Shown one piece after another: positions 1 through 9,489 of a DNA stretch of 64,000 nucleotides; positions within the stretch are counted from its first letter, which is position 1; every line of letters begins with the position of its first letter. Position numbers and translations under genes: made by a program. The DNA is from CAVTYH01 sp963773875 (GTDB lineage Bacteria > Planctomycetota > Planctomycetia > Pirellulales > JADZDJ01), in assembly GCA_963773875.1 (NCBI GenBank), contig CAVZCV010000013.1, positions 62,001 to 126,000 of the forward strand, written 5' to 3'. A model generated the notes under the pieces. It did not search any database. It saw nothing but the letters and a program-made list of their open reading frames with translations, and was not told where the DNA came from.

Positions 1-205
1 TTTGGATCGCCTCGGTCGAAGCAGCCAAATATTCGCGATCCCGCCCTGCGAAGGTCTTGATCGACGTCACTTGCCGTACGCTCGGCTGTCTGCCCAAAGA
101 TCGAGGTGTTATTGCTGTTCAAAGGCAATGCAAACGCAATGCAGACGGCAAATGTCGCCAGAATTGGTTGAAGCGGAACGCTCCGAGTACTTTAGTTCGT
201 CGCAT
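1..205 (-). CDS. N-terminus of a putative exported protein, cut by the window edge
   Basis: An ATG at 205-203 opens a minus-strand frame beginning MRRTK. It stops early, but adding one A to the AAA run near 190 joins it to a second frame that gives a credible signal peptide (RSVPLQPILATFAVCIAFAL) followed by a polar mature part that runs off the left edge. The frame join is my inference; the two pieces are visible. No domain is recognisable in the roughly 65 residues present, so the function is unknown. The downstream frame choice is uncertain because another break could exist. Confidence 0.35.
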
Positions 206-409
206 TGATAGAAATAGGAAGCTGACGTCGGATTTGGGCTTGGCGCCCGCCCAAGAAAGTTTGCATCCAACGATCGCCAGTGTATCGGAGGCGTCGGGAG
301 ACCCTAGCTTCCGCCCATTTTTCACCGAGCTGCTTTTTACGTTTTTCAATTTAGCCCGGGATTTCGGGCTCGAAACGACGGAGGCAAAAAAACCCGGTGA
401 AAGAACGCG

Positions 410-865
410 TGGCTGTTCGCGTCTCTCTCGAGAAAAAACGCGACTCGCTCGGCCGACATCTCGAAAATCGTGTTTCGAGTGAAATAACAGCGGCGACTTT
501 TAACCTGTATAGGCGATTTCGCCAAATTCGCGCAGAGTTATTTCACTGTTATTTCACTCTCCGCTTTGGGAGTCCCAAATCGACCGAGAATTCTCGATCG
601 AATGGATTGGGTTTTTTCACGCCCAGGGCGGCGGGTGTGGGGTGTCTTGGTGTCTGGGCTGCCTGCCTCCTATTAGCCTCGGCCACCGAGATTGGCCTAC
701 GCGCAGCCCACAAGACACCCAGGCCCTCAGACACCTGGACACTTACGTATTTGTTCAAATTGCCAAAGACCGAGTCACGGAGCCCATACTCTCCGACTTC
801 AGCATTTTAGTGTACAGACGTCTCAAAGTCAAGCGTTTGTGTGGGCCACTGGAAAATTTTTTTCC
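410..865 (+). repeat. Dispersed structured intergenic element, copy A
   Basis: This non-coding stretch is a diverged copy of 22690-23190. Identical blocks occur in the same order in both: GTGAAATAAC, GTTATTTCACTCTCCGC, a TTTCAC/CCAGGGC block, GTGTCTTGGTGTCTG, CCCTCAGACACCT and AAATTGCCAAAGA. Two complementary pairs are kept in both copies: GTCTTG (644-649) with CAAGAC (711-716), and GGTGTCTG (649-656) with CAGACACC (728-735). Their order (a, b, a', b') is that of a pseudoknot or of two alternative folds. No convincing protein lies here. Sequence 206-409 upstream shows nothing I recognise. Confidence 0.6.
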
Positions 866-985
866 GCAAGGAGGCTTTGCCTCAAAAACCTTCCCCCTTG
901 GGAGAGGGCCGGCTAAGGGAGCGGGGATTTTGCCGGAATCAAGCTCTCGGCAGGCCCCACTTCAGCCCTCTTCGAGAGGGAGGCG
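866..985. repeat. Cluster of short intergenic palindromes
   Basis: Three hairpin-forming units follow each other: GAGGC-ttt-GCCTC at 871-883, a CCTTCCCCCTTGGGAGAGGG block at 889-908, and CCCTCT-tcg-AGAGGG at 966-980. The purine/pyrimidine style resembles REP-like palindromes common between bacterial genes. There is no T-tract, so these are not typical intrinsic terminators. Confidence 0.35.
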
Positions 986-1164
986 GAGTGAGCTTTAAGG
1001 CTAAGCCAATGTCAGATACGCTTTATTGGCCCATTTGAATGCAAACGGGGAATAAACACATAAATCCCGCTTCTCTGCCTCGCAGTTGCGGAAGTACAAT
1101 TACTTCGTGCTGTTATTGCACCTCGCCGTCAAAAGCAGGAAAGCTCCTCCTGGCGGGCTCGAAA

Positions 1165-1404
1165 ATGGACCGAAGCGAGGACATCATTCAACGGTCACAA
1201 GAACTCGACACGGGCGACCCCGACTGCTTCAACCGCGCCCATCCGGCGAGCGAAGTTTTCTGGGAAAGAGGAGCCACGGCCTTCCTCGAAGGCGTCCTGT
1301 TGGAACATTGCCCGTTTGAGGCCGGTATTGAACGGGACGATTGGTTACGCGGCTGGATGGCAACCGAACTTCTGGAGTTCGGGCGGTTTGAAGACGGAAG
1401 TTGA
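1165..1404 (+). CDS. Small Rmf/CrpP-like protein
   Basis: A 79-residue acidic protein starting MDRSEDIIQ. Residues about 31-68 contain the spaced pattern G..A...G......CPF......D.W..GW, as in the ribosome modulation factor/CrpP-like family (a short helical domain with G-x(6-8)-NP/CP-[YF] and a terminal WLxGW). Here it reads ERGATAFLEG, EHCPFEAG and DDWLRGW. Rmf proteins bind and inactivate ribosomes in stationary phase; whether this homologue does so cannot be told from the sequence. No strong ribosome binding site is visible before the ATG. It stands alone between copy A of the structured repeat and a dockerin gene. Confidence 0.45.
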   Translation: MDRSEDIIQRSQELDTGDPDCFNRAHPASEVFWERGATAFLEGVLLEHCPFEAGIERDDWLRGWMATELLEFGRFEDGS

Positions 1405-1743
1405 ATGCCTCCGGGCCACCACATAGCCGCCGAGTAGCGTGCTGGAGTTGGGACCTTAACACAAGGTCCCACCGAACTGTCCAAATCATTCCAATCATGC
1501 AATTTCGGGCCGGTGGCATCATTTATCAAGCTATCTGCTCGGGTCGATCCGGCCCCTCCTTAAAGAACTTTCCGCCGGAAAATGCCGTAAAAAACTTCCG
1601 CCTGACCACCTCCAAATTGTTGACACGGGTAACGGCGCTGAGTACAACCCCAAAGAGCAGGAAGAGCCTGCGCACGGGTGCGGGCAATTCTCGCAAACTG
1701 TGATTGCAGCGTCGGTTTAATGCGTTTTGGAGAGGGGCATCTT

Positions 1744-2377
1744 GTGAAATCTCACCGCCATATTTTGTTCTCTGCCGCTTTTGCCGCAATGTTTTGCGCA
1801 AGCTGCGTCGCAGGCAGCGGTCGTATGTTGCCGGCCATCTGATCATCTGTGCAGTAAAATGCACGAACAACTCGTGCAGAACGTTTGCCACTCGCAAAGC
1901 GCTACGACTCAGCAAAGTGCTGCAACTCAATTGCAAACCCCACAGTTCGTGCCGCCGGAGCCGGCGCCCGCCCCAGTAATCCAGGTTGCTGCGGTTCAAT
2001 CGTCCAAGCAAACCACGCATGCACTGCTTCCGAGCGTTACTCCCGGTGATTTCAACAGAAACTCGCACCTCGACGATGATGACCTTACTGCAATGCTCAA
2101 TGCGCTAAAGGACACCGGCGCGTTTAAGTCGCAGAAGGGTTTGACTGATGGCGATTTTCTTGCGCTCGGCGATCTGAACCATGATGGAAGAGTTTCAAAC
2201 GGCGATATTCAACCGCTGCTCGATACGCTGATTTTGAGCCAAATCACTGGACCAGGCAATGCGCCGATTGCGAATCCCGAGGCGGCGAGTCTTGCGGTGT
2301 GGACAGGACTTGGCCTGCTGGGTCTGGGCTTTATTTCAGTACGCGCTCGAGGATGGCAACCTACAAGCGCCGGCTAA
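1744..2377 (+). CDS. Exported dockerin-type protein with PEP-CTERM-like tail
   Basis: A GTG start at 1744 follows an AGAGGGG box by six bases and encodes a signal peptide (KSHRHILFSAAFAAMF). The frame then stops, but removing one T from the TTTT run at about 1790 joins it to the frame that carries the rest, so the break is probably an indel. The mature part is Gln/Pro-rich and then holds a complete dockerin-type double EF-hand (GDFNRNSHLDDDD and GDLNHDGRVSNGD). It ends in a PEP-CTERM-like anchor: NPEAASL, a hydrophobic stretch and a short basic end. Such proteins are exported and processed at the envelope; no catalytic domain is present. Frames inferred, domains seen. Confidence 0.6.
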
Positions 2378-2429
2378 GAGTGCCTGATCGGCTTTAACAG
2401 CCCGGTTTTTGCGGCAATAGTCTAGAAAG

Positions 2430-2752
2430 TCATTTGCCGAGAATCTTTTGCGTGAGCTGCACGGCGCTGCGTCGCAATTCGTCGGCCAGATCCAAAGTGC
2501 GCATGCAGCTCTTCAAGATTCTGCCGCTGCTCGAACATTTTCGAGGTTAGAAGCTCATAGGCGGCATTCCAGCGCAGCCACATCAAGAGGGCCTGTTCAG
2601 CCAGCGACGTATCTGCTGGGGGCGAGGTTGCATCCCGCACGTCACCTTTCCTTGCCATATTCTCGCCGGAATTGCATCCAGAAATTAGATCTGCGGTCGA
2701 CATGGTCGATTCCCAGCTTTGGATTATTTAGGAATTCGCGCCAGCGATCCAT
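2430..2752 (-). CDS. Small helical hypothetical protein (two frame breaks)
   Basis: Three overlapping minus-strand pieces assemble into one protein of about 107 residues. It starts MDRWREFLNNPKLG at 2752, continues through SLAEQALLMWLRWNAAYELL, and ends in LADELRRSAVQLTQKILGK with TGA at 2432-2430. The joins need removal of one A from an AAA run near 2663 and one shift near 2500. The protein is predicted to be almost entirely alpha-helical and amphipathic, a style I associate with small uncharacterised planctomycete proteins. I do not recognise a named domain. The continuity of composition across all three pieces is the main evidence that it is real. Confidence 0.5.
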
Positions 2753-3119
2753 TGCGGGGCCGATTTGAGTGGCTTTAGTTTGCCCGTCAGGAAAACTACT
2801 CGAATCGGTTCCTGCCCCGAGCCCTTGACGACCTAACTGCCAATTATTCTAGTATCGATCGGCCAACTGGTGATGTCGAGGCCAATTATACGTTTTTACT
2901 GCTTTAATGACCCAGATTAGCAAGACACATGCGGCACATCATGTTGCCGCCCGTGATCGCCGGACGTATTCCTCTTTTTCCCCCTTTTTTCCTGCAAAAT
3001 GAAATAGTTTTTGACTCCAGTTGTCAGTTTCTCCCCCTCGGCGGGGAATAAACAGTAGGAATTAACGACATTAACCCAAAGTCTTTAACTGGGCTTGCAA
3101 GGATCCGCACGAGGATATC
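2753..3119. other. Intergenic region
   Basis: No gene is supported here. The stretch separates the divergently arranged 2430-2752 and 3120-3959 genes and so must carry their promoters, but I see no convincing -35/-10 pair. A GAGG box at 3112-3115 serves the gene starting at 3120. Confidence 0.4.
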
Positions 3120-3959
3120 ATGAAAATGAAATTGGTTTTTACGCTTGTTTTGGCGGCCGTTGTATCGGCAAGGTCTGCCAGCGCGTTTGTGTTGTTCGAA
3201 GACAATTCGACGGCAACGATTTCGGCGATCGGGGACCAAACGTCTTGGACCGTCGATGGCACGACACATTTGAGTTCACAGAAGTTCTTTATAAAGATCA
3301 ATGCCAATGCTGTCGTCGCGCTCGACACATTGTCTTTGGCTGCTCCAATTGTGACCGCTTCGACCGCACAGTTTAATTACACCGACCTTGCAACTGGAAT
3401 AATGGTCTCGGTTAAGTATATTCTCGATGGCCAATTGCCAGGTTCCGGCTCATCAGAATTGACGCTTCAAGTTGGGGTTAACAATATAGGTACTACGAAC
3501 ACAGGTATTTTATTTCAATACGCGAACTTCGATTTGAATGCCTCTCCCGGCGGCGATCAGACTCAGCTGTTCTCCAATAATCCTGGTATTGCAGGAACTA
3601 TTTTGCAAAAAGAAGGGGCGACGGTAGTTACGGAGAATACTACCATTAACAACGGCTTTGATGCTTGGTCGATCGATACTCCCGCAGCTGTACTGGGTCA
3701 GGTCGCTACGGGCGTACTGCCAGGAGCACCTGTCACGGTCCCTGCTAATAGCATACCTTATACCGCATCAGGGGATTGGGCTTGGGCGGCTGGGTGGAAT
3801 TTCGGGGGTACTAATGATAACCCATTGTCATTCAGCAAAGACGAGGGAATTCGCTCTGGTGGTATTGGCTTAGACGCTCCAGAGGCTGGTTCGTTCGCTA
3901 TCTGGGGATTGCTTGGAATTGCCTTTGGCGGCGTTGCTCTCCGACGCAGTCGGGGCTAG
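3120..3959 (+). CDS. PEP-CTERM-type exported protein
   Basis: A 279-residue protein starts MKMKLVFTLVLAAVVSARSA, a clear signal peptide, preceded by GAGG at a good distance. The mature part is Ser/Thr/Asn-rich and beta-strand-like with no Cys after the signal, typical of secreted extracellular-matrix-like proteins. The end reads APEAGSFAIWGLLGIAFGGV then LRRSRG: a PEP-like motif, one membrane segment and a basic tail, the layout recognised by exosortase-type sorting systems. No enzyme domain is recognised. An intrinsic terminator follows within 35 bases, so it is a single-gene transcript. Confidence 0.8.
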   Translation: MKMKLVFTLVLAAVVSARSASAFVLFEDNSTATISAIGDQTSWTVDGTTHLSSQKFFIKINANAVVALDTLSLAAPIVTASTAQFNYTDLATGIMVSVKYILDGQLPGSGSSELTLQVGVNNIGTTNTGILFQYANFDLNASPGGDQTQLFSNNPGIAGTILQKEGATVVTENTTINNGFDAWSIDTPAAVLGQVATGVLPGAPVTVPANSIPYTASGDWAWAAGWNFGGTNDNPLSFSKDEGIRSGGIGLDAPEAGSFAIWGLLGIAFGGVALRRSRG

Positions 3960-3991
3960 ATCGCGTGTTTGCTTTCAAATGATTGTTTTAG

Positions 3992-4023
3992 AAGTCCGCG
4001 GGTCGCAACTCGCGGACTTTTTT
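3992..4023 (+). terminator. Rho-independent terminator
   Basis: A 9-bp perfect stem, AAGTCCGCG with CGCGGACTT, a 10-base loop and a run of seven T. It lies 32 bases after the stop codon of the 3120-3959 gene. Confidence 0.88.
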
Positions 4024-4081
4024 ATTTGGCCTTTTACGTGAGGACGCGTTTCAGCTTCGATCGGTGCATATGCGCCCCACA

Positions 4082-5416
4082 TCAGGCATTCACTCCTTGG
4101 ATGCTGGAGAAGCTTGCAGCGACATCATTCCAGGCGATGGTGACGAGGAATCCCCAGGGGTTGTAGAGGGTCAGGATTTGCGTGGAATCATCGTAGCTGA
4201 CCAGGGCATAGGCATGGAGTCCTACGATGTTGGGTGAAGCCGGCGCCCCTGTTGAGGCCAAGCCAATCATATCGCCGGCGTTGTAATCGGCCACGAAGGT
4301 GGCTCGATCCGAAATGGGGAAGAGCCACGTATTTCCGGTGATCTGATTCAGCGACGTGTTAATGAAGCCAAATGCCAGGGCACTGTAGCTGCCCTTGGTC
4401 TGGGCAAAGGCCTTTTCCGCCATCGCCACCCAGAGTTCTTGGCTATAATCGGCATAGCCAGAGGGCAACTGGGAATCGACAGTCACGTAGAGGGCCGTTC
4501 CGCGTTGGGTATAAGGCTGGCTGTCGGCATAATAGCGGAAGGTGTAGGTGCCATCGCCGTTATTGATGAACATGCTGTAGATGGTATTCGGACTTCTTAA
4601 AGCCACTTCCGCCAGCGAGGCCATGATATAGCAGTCGGCCAAGCCACCCTGACGGATATCGGTGTACGAAGCGCCATTTCAGGAACAGCGGCGCGGACGC
4701 CGTTTGATAGGCACTATTGGCTGCAGGATGATCACTGCCTAGGAACCACTTATCGACGAGTTTTTCCAATTGCGCGGCGGAAGATCCCGTCGCTAAGTTG
4801 CCCAGTGCACTCCCTTGATAAGTGGAATTGGCTGCATTGCCCAGCACAATGTCTTGGGACAGCTGCTGCACATAATCGAGACTGCCAAACAAGGACGTGG
4901 TGCTGACGATCAATTGCAGATCGCTCAGCTCCGTGGCGTCGATCGAGCCGGAATCTTCCACCTTGCGAAACAGATTGATCATGTCCGTGCGATCGATCAA
5001 CCCGTCCTGATAATACTGGCTGCCCAACTCCGCAGCACCGCATCGTGCAGGTTCCCGTCAAACCAGTTCGCAACAGGTGTCGGCGTGGGATCTGGGGGCG
5101 GTCGAGTGGGATCCGGCAGAGACGATTGAGCCGTAATTACTAAATCGATCACTGCCTGCAAATCGAGATTCGAGACGGATCCGGAGTTGTCGGCATCGCC
5201 AATTGCCAATATCTCACTGTCCGACAATGCGTGATTTGCCTGATAGCTCTTTAGATCGATCAAGGCCTGACACATGGCGGGAATATCTGCGTCGGTCAGT
5301 GCGCCATCGCGATCGAAGTCGCCTTTGATAAAAGTGGCACTATCGAGGACCCGCCGCGGCTCCAACCATTCAAATTGCGCACGGCGATGGCGCAGAAAAT
5401 CACAGGTGCATCTCAT
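4082..5416 (-). CDS. Calpain-like cysteine protease with dockerin domain (copy 1, frameshifted)
   Basis: Starting at ATG 5416-5414, the protein opens with a LEPR-XLL-like motif (WLEPRRVL) and a dockerin double EF-hand (GDFDRDGALTDAD, GDADNSGSVSNLD). A short Pro/Asp/Thr linker and a peptidase C2 domain follow. The catalytic Cys is in GLADCYIMASLAEVA, the His in GLHAYALV and the Asn in LYNPWGF. Two breaks interrupt it: CCC at about 5027 where copy 2 has CCCC, and an extra A near 4670. Correcting both gives a continuous protein of about 445 residues. Calpain-family enzymes are papain-fold proteases; the signals imply an extracellular or surface protein. The C-terminal 1 kb is nearly identical to 5692-6705. 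Confidence 0.72.
4085..5100 (-). repeat. Duplicated calpain module, copy 1
   Basis: Nearly identical over about 1 kb to 5692-6705 in the same orientation. The homology starts at GGCATTCACTCCTTGGA and ends in the linker at GTCGGCGTGGGATCTGGGGG, after which the two genes are unrelated. Differences are a few substitutions, small indels and one short divergent patch around 4672-4690. Confidence 0.93.
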
Positions 5417-5685
5417 CGGTGAACGACTCCAGATAATTCCAGCGTTGCCCAAGAAAAAAGCTGGAACTGGAAATTGACTATTAATATCTTCGTCTATTTA
5501 GGGCGTCTGATAACCGCTATTTGGAGGGGAAATCGAGGATTTTTAGGAACATATGGCAGAGCTTGGGTTTGCGACGTCCGATTCAAATATCGCGGCTTCT
5601 CTCCGATTTGGTCAATCGCCCACCAATGCGTAACCGAATGACACCGCAGAGGTGTCCATTGCGAAAGTCATCAATATGGAAGGAT

Positions 5686-7770
5686 TTAGGCATTCACTCC
5701 TTGGACGCTGGAGAAGCTTGCAGCGACATCGTTCCAGGCGATGGTGACGAGGAATCCCCAGGGGTTGTAGAGGGTCAGGATTTGCGTGGAATCATCGTAG
5801 CTGACCAGGGCATAGGCATGGAGTCCTACGATGTTGGGTGAAGCCGGCGCACCTGTTGAGGCCAAGCCAATCATATCGCCGGCGTTGTAATCGGCCACGA
5901 AGGTGGCTCGATCCGAAATGGGGAAGAGCCACGTATTTCCGGTGATCTGATTCAGCGACGTGTTAATGAAGCCAAATGCCAGGGCACTGTAGCTGCCCTT
6001 GGTCTGGGCAAAGGCCTTTTCCGCCATCGCCACCCAGAGTTCTTGGCTATAATCGGCATAGCCAGAGGGCAACTGGGAATCGACAGTCACGTAGAGGGCC
6101 GTTCCGCGTTGGGTATAAGGCTGGCTGTCGGCATAATAGCGGAAGGTGTAGGTGCCATCGCCGTTATTGATGAACATGCTGTAGATGGTATTCGGACTTC
6201 TTAAAGCCACTTCCGCCAGCGAGGCCATGATATAGCAGTCGGCCAAGCCACCCTGACGGATATCGGTGTACGAAGCACCATACGGAACCGCGGCGCGGAC
6301 GCCGTTTGATAGGCACTATTGGCTGCAGGATGATCACTGCCTAGGAACCACTTATCGACGAGTTTTTCCAATTGCGCAGGCGGAAGATCCCGTCGCTAAG
6401 TTGCCCAGTGCACTCCCTTGATAAGTGGAATTGGCTGCATTGCCCAGCACAATGTCTTGGGACAGCTGCTGCACATAATCGAGACTGCCAAACAAGGACG
6501 TGGTGCTGACGATCAATTGCAGATCGCTCAGCTCCGTGGCGTCGATCGAGCCGGAATCTTCCACCTTGCGAAACAGATTGATCATGTCCGTGCGATCGAT
6601 CAACCCGTCCTGATAATACTGGCTGCCCCAACTCCGCAGCACCGCATCGTGCAGGTTCCCGTCAAACCAGTTCGCAACAGGTGTCGGCGTGGGATCTGGG
6701 GGCGGTGGTGTCGGATCCGGCGGAGGTGGAGTTGGTGTCGGATCAGGTGTCGGTGTCGGATCAGGTGTCGGTGTCGGATCAGGTGTCGGTGTCGGATCAG
6801 GTGTCGGTGTCGGATCAGGTGTCGGTGTCGGATCCGGCGTCGGTGTCGGATCGGGTGTTGGTGTCGGATCAGGTGTCGGTGTCGGATCCGGCGTCGGTGT
6901 CGGATCGGGTGTTGGTGTCGGATCGGGTGTCGGATCTGGCTCCGGCGTTGGATCAGGATCCCAATTGATGGCGACCCCATCAAGCGATGCGACTCCGCCG
7001 GTCGTAATTGTCAAAGCATGACCGAAGCCGCTAAATGTCGCCTGATGTCCGTCTGCAAGATTAACCGTTTTATTGCCAGTCCCCGATTTGACCGCGAAAT
7101 CTTCGGATAGCTGTTGATTGCCACCGTTGCTTAGGCTGGCTAGTGAAACAGTGTCGGTGCCATCCTGAAGATAAACGACAATCGAGCGCACCTTTGTTGC
7201 GTTCCACGATCCACTCACGCCCTGGATGAATATTTTGCCGTTGGTTTGGCGGAAAGCGATGGTATCGTTCCCGTTTGTGCCCGTTATCGTTAGCACACCA
7301 GCTTTGCTCAGCGCGGTTGCCAGCCTGGTACTCCAGTTGATATTGGCGCCATTTAACGTCACGCTGCCATTTGTCGCGATGTTCACCGCGTTGCTAGCGC
7401 CGCCAAAATAGAGATCGCGGCCACCAGCCAAGTGGATGTGATCTGCAACTCCGCTGGCGGTCACCGTAGCTTTTTCTTTGAAGGCCTGCCTGCCGCCGTT
7501 CGCAATGCTGTCGAGTGAAAGATAATCGCTGCCGGCTCCAAGATTGACATTGATCGATTTGACTTTCGATGCCGACCAAGCGCCGGCCACGCCGGTTATC
7601 GATATGCTGCCACTGGTTTCGTGGAACAAAATAGAATCGTCGCCACTGGTTCCAAGCACGTTAAGAATACCGGCAGGCGTCATTGACGCCGTCACACCGG
7701 TCAGCAATTGTCGGGATTCAAGCTTCTCGATCCGCAATGAGTGAACGCGGCGCTGCAAATGCCGGCCCAT
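5686..7770 (-). CDS. Calpain-like cysteine protease with haemolysin-type repeats and DPTPTP linker (copy 2, frameshifted)
   Basis: I start it at ATG 7770-7768 because GGAGGG lies seven bases upstream; a longer reading to 7923 has no such site. The N-terminus carries KLESRQLLTG (LEPR-XLL-like). About 270 residues follow with repeated haemolysin-type-like signatures (LGTSGDDSI, TGTNGNDTI). Next come a long Asp-Pro-Thr repeat linker and the peptidase C2 domain with the same Cys, His and Asn motifs as copy 1. Breaks lie near 6372 (one extra base relative to copy 1) and near 6290 (one C short). Full length would be about 695 residues. It shares its protease half with copy 1 but has a different adhesive or binding half. 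Confidence 0.75.
5692..6705 (-). repeat. Duplicated calpain module, copy 2
   Basis: Same-strand partner of 4085-5100. The near identity of silent as well as coding positions suggests a recent duplication or gene conversion. Confidence 0.93.
6718..6960 (-). repeat. 18-bp tandem repeat array (DPTPTP linker)
   Basis: About 13 head-to-tail copies of an 18-base unit read on + as GGTGTCGGTGTCGGATCA, with GATCC, GGGTG and similar variants. On the minus strand each unit encodes the hexapeptide PTPDPT. Higher-order pairs of variants repeat as well (6833-6870 and 6887-6920), showing block duplication within the array. Copy number is likely to vary and to be hard to assemble. Confidence 0.92.
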
Positions 7771-8154
7771 GGCAAACCCTCCGAGGTTAGCTTGCGCGCG
7801 CAACGGTTTGAAGAGAAACCGCACTGCGCTGTCGCGGATAGAAACTGAGTTGAGCGAATGCTCTGGCTCACGAATGGTTCGCGCCAGCAAATGAATTGCA
7901 GAATGCGCAACCGAGCCACACAAACCTAGGTTACTGTCTTGGGGGCGTCAAACTGAAAAACAGTTGCGAACTGGATTTTTCTCGTAGTGGGCGCCGACCA
8001 AACAACAGCGCCGTTTTGACGCGCATCAAACGAGCAAAAATCGGGCTGCGTGAATGGCAAAGCATTATAATCAGCCGGCACACAAGCTGACGTTTCGCGT
8101 TGCCATTTTGCAACCTATATGGTTATGTCGCCTCTTAGTTTCATTTAACTGGCC
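7771..8154. other. Divergent intergenic region
   Basis: No gene is supported. The region separates the minus-strand calpain copy 2 from the efflux adaptor. It contains one perfect palindrome, AACTG-aaaaa-CAGTT at 7951-7965, which could be an operator. I see no strong sigma-70 promoter. Confidence 0.35.
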
Positions 8155-9426
8155 ATGAACCGACTTCTATCCAGTTGCACTGCAGCTCTAACATTGGCTG
8201 CGCTCGCGATTTGTGCGTGTGGCTGCACGGAAAAATCGTCGGCAAGTTCTGCCAATCTCACGCCGATTGTCCCCGTACTAAATGCAATTCAAAAGAACGT
8301 TACCGATTACGAATACTTCACCGGCCGCACCGAAGCGCCCGATTCACTCGATGTGCGTGCCAAAGTAAGCGGTTACCTAGTACGGTGGAATTTCGCCGAC
8401 AAGTCCGACAAGCCGCCCACGCAAGATTACAACTTTGTGGCGGGCCAGGAAGTGAAACGCGACCAGGTATTGTTCAAAATTGATCCGCGGCCATACCAGG
8501 CAACGTACGACCAGGCGGTGGCGCAAATCAATTTGGCCAAAGCGCAACTGCAGCTCGCCAAGGCCGACTACGCACGGGCGCTGAACGTTGCCAAAACGCC
8601 GGGGGCCATTAGCCAGCAAGATGTGGACAAATATTTTGCGGCTCAAGGCAAAGCGGAAGCGGAAGTCGCGGCTCAGGAAGCCAATGCGGAATCGGCGCGA
8701 CTGAACTTGGATTACACCAATGTGAAGTCCGATATCGACGGCATCGTCGGCCGAAACTTGCTTTCCGTCGGCAATCTTGTGGAAGCCAATACGCTCTTGA
8801 CCACGGTGGTTTCTCAAAATCCGATGTATGCGTACTTCGATGTCGATGAGCAAACCATGATTCGCGTCCAGAACCTGATGCGCGAAGGCAAGCTGAAATC
8901 GGTCCGCGAAAACAATCGTGAAAAATACCCGGTCGATATTGGACTCTCGAACGGGACGGACGAATATCCGTACGTGGCCACGATCGATTTTGTCAACAAC
9001 CAAGTCGATCCCACGACCGGCACACTGCAAGTTCGCGGCATTATCGATAATCCATTGCCCAAAACGGGGCCACGCGTGTTTTCGCAGGGAATGTATTTGC
9101 GCGTGAGGCTGCCGATTGGCCCCGAGCACCCGGCACTACTGTTACCGCAAGCGGCGATTGCCACTGACCAGGGGCAAAAATATGTGCTGATCGTCAATGC
9201 GGAAAATGTCGTTGAGCAGCGGCCGATTAACGTCGGGCAAACTCAGGCGGGCGGAATGCAAGTTGTAATTCCGGAACCGATCGTGCACGACGGCAAAGGC
9301 GTTCGGCCCGCAACCCGCGATGAACAGGGCGAACCCAGTTTGACACTGAGCGATCGCGTAATCGTTGGCAATCTGCAGCGGGTGCGACCAGGCATGAAAG
9401 TGGAAATCAAACCGGCTCAGAGTTAA
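8155..9426 (+). CDS. RND efflux periplasmic adaptor (membrane fusion protein)
   Basis: A 423-residue protein with a lipoprotein signal ending ALAICACGC, so it is probably anchored to the inner membrane by a lipidated Cys. The order is typical of AcrA/HlyD-like adaptors: a barrel-sandwich half (VRAKVSGYLVR), an alpha-helical hairpin rich in Ala/Gln/Lys (about residues 115-190), the second lipoyl half (SDIDGIVGRNLLSVG), a beta-barrel, and a membrane-proximal domain with LLLPQAAIATDQGQKYV. It bridges the pump encoded 63 bases downstream to the outer-membrane factor encoded convergently at 13035-14841. It is intact, unlike the pump gene. Confidence 0.92.
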   Translation: MNRLLSSCTAALTLAALAICACGCTEKSSASSANLTPIVPVLNAIQKNVTDYEYFTGRTEAPDSLDVRAKVSGYLVRWNFADKSDKPPTQDYNFVAGQEVKRDQVLFKIDPRPYQATYDQAVAQINLAKAQLQLAKADYARALNVAKTPGAISQQDVDKYFAAQGKAEAEVAAQEANAESARLNLDYTNVKSDIDGIVGRNLLSVGNLVEANTLLTTVVSQNPMYAYFDVDEQTMIRVQNLMREGKLKSVRENNREKYPVDIGLSNGTDEYPYVATIDFVNNQVDPTTGTLQVRGIIDNPLPKTGPRVFSQGMYLRVRLPIGPEHPALLLPQAAIATDQGQKYVLIVNAENVVEQRPINVGQTQAGGMQVVIPEPIVHDGKGVRPATRDEQGEPSLTLSDRVIVGNLQRVRPGMKVEIKPAQS

Positions 9427-9489
9427 GCGGATTGCAGTTGGGAGGCGCGTCGGAGCAACGCAGCCACACCGAACGAGCACGAACGGCCA

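Noticed and set aside
57..998. Several plus-strand frames of 70-140 codons
   Set aside because: They lie in the structured repeat and palindromes, overlap one another in different frames and have no coherent composition.
6600..7021. The GGTGTCGGTGTCGGATCA array as a CRISPR
   Set aside because: The units are contiguous with no spacers, so it is a coding minisatellite.
6352..7110. Long plus-strand frames through the DPTPTP repeat (Gly-Val and Arg-Cys repeats)
   Set aside because: The 18-bp repeat stays open in all frames; only the minus frame has a ribosome binding site, motifs and flanking domains.
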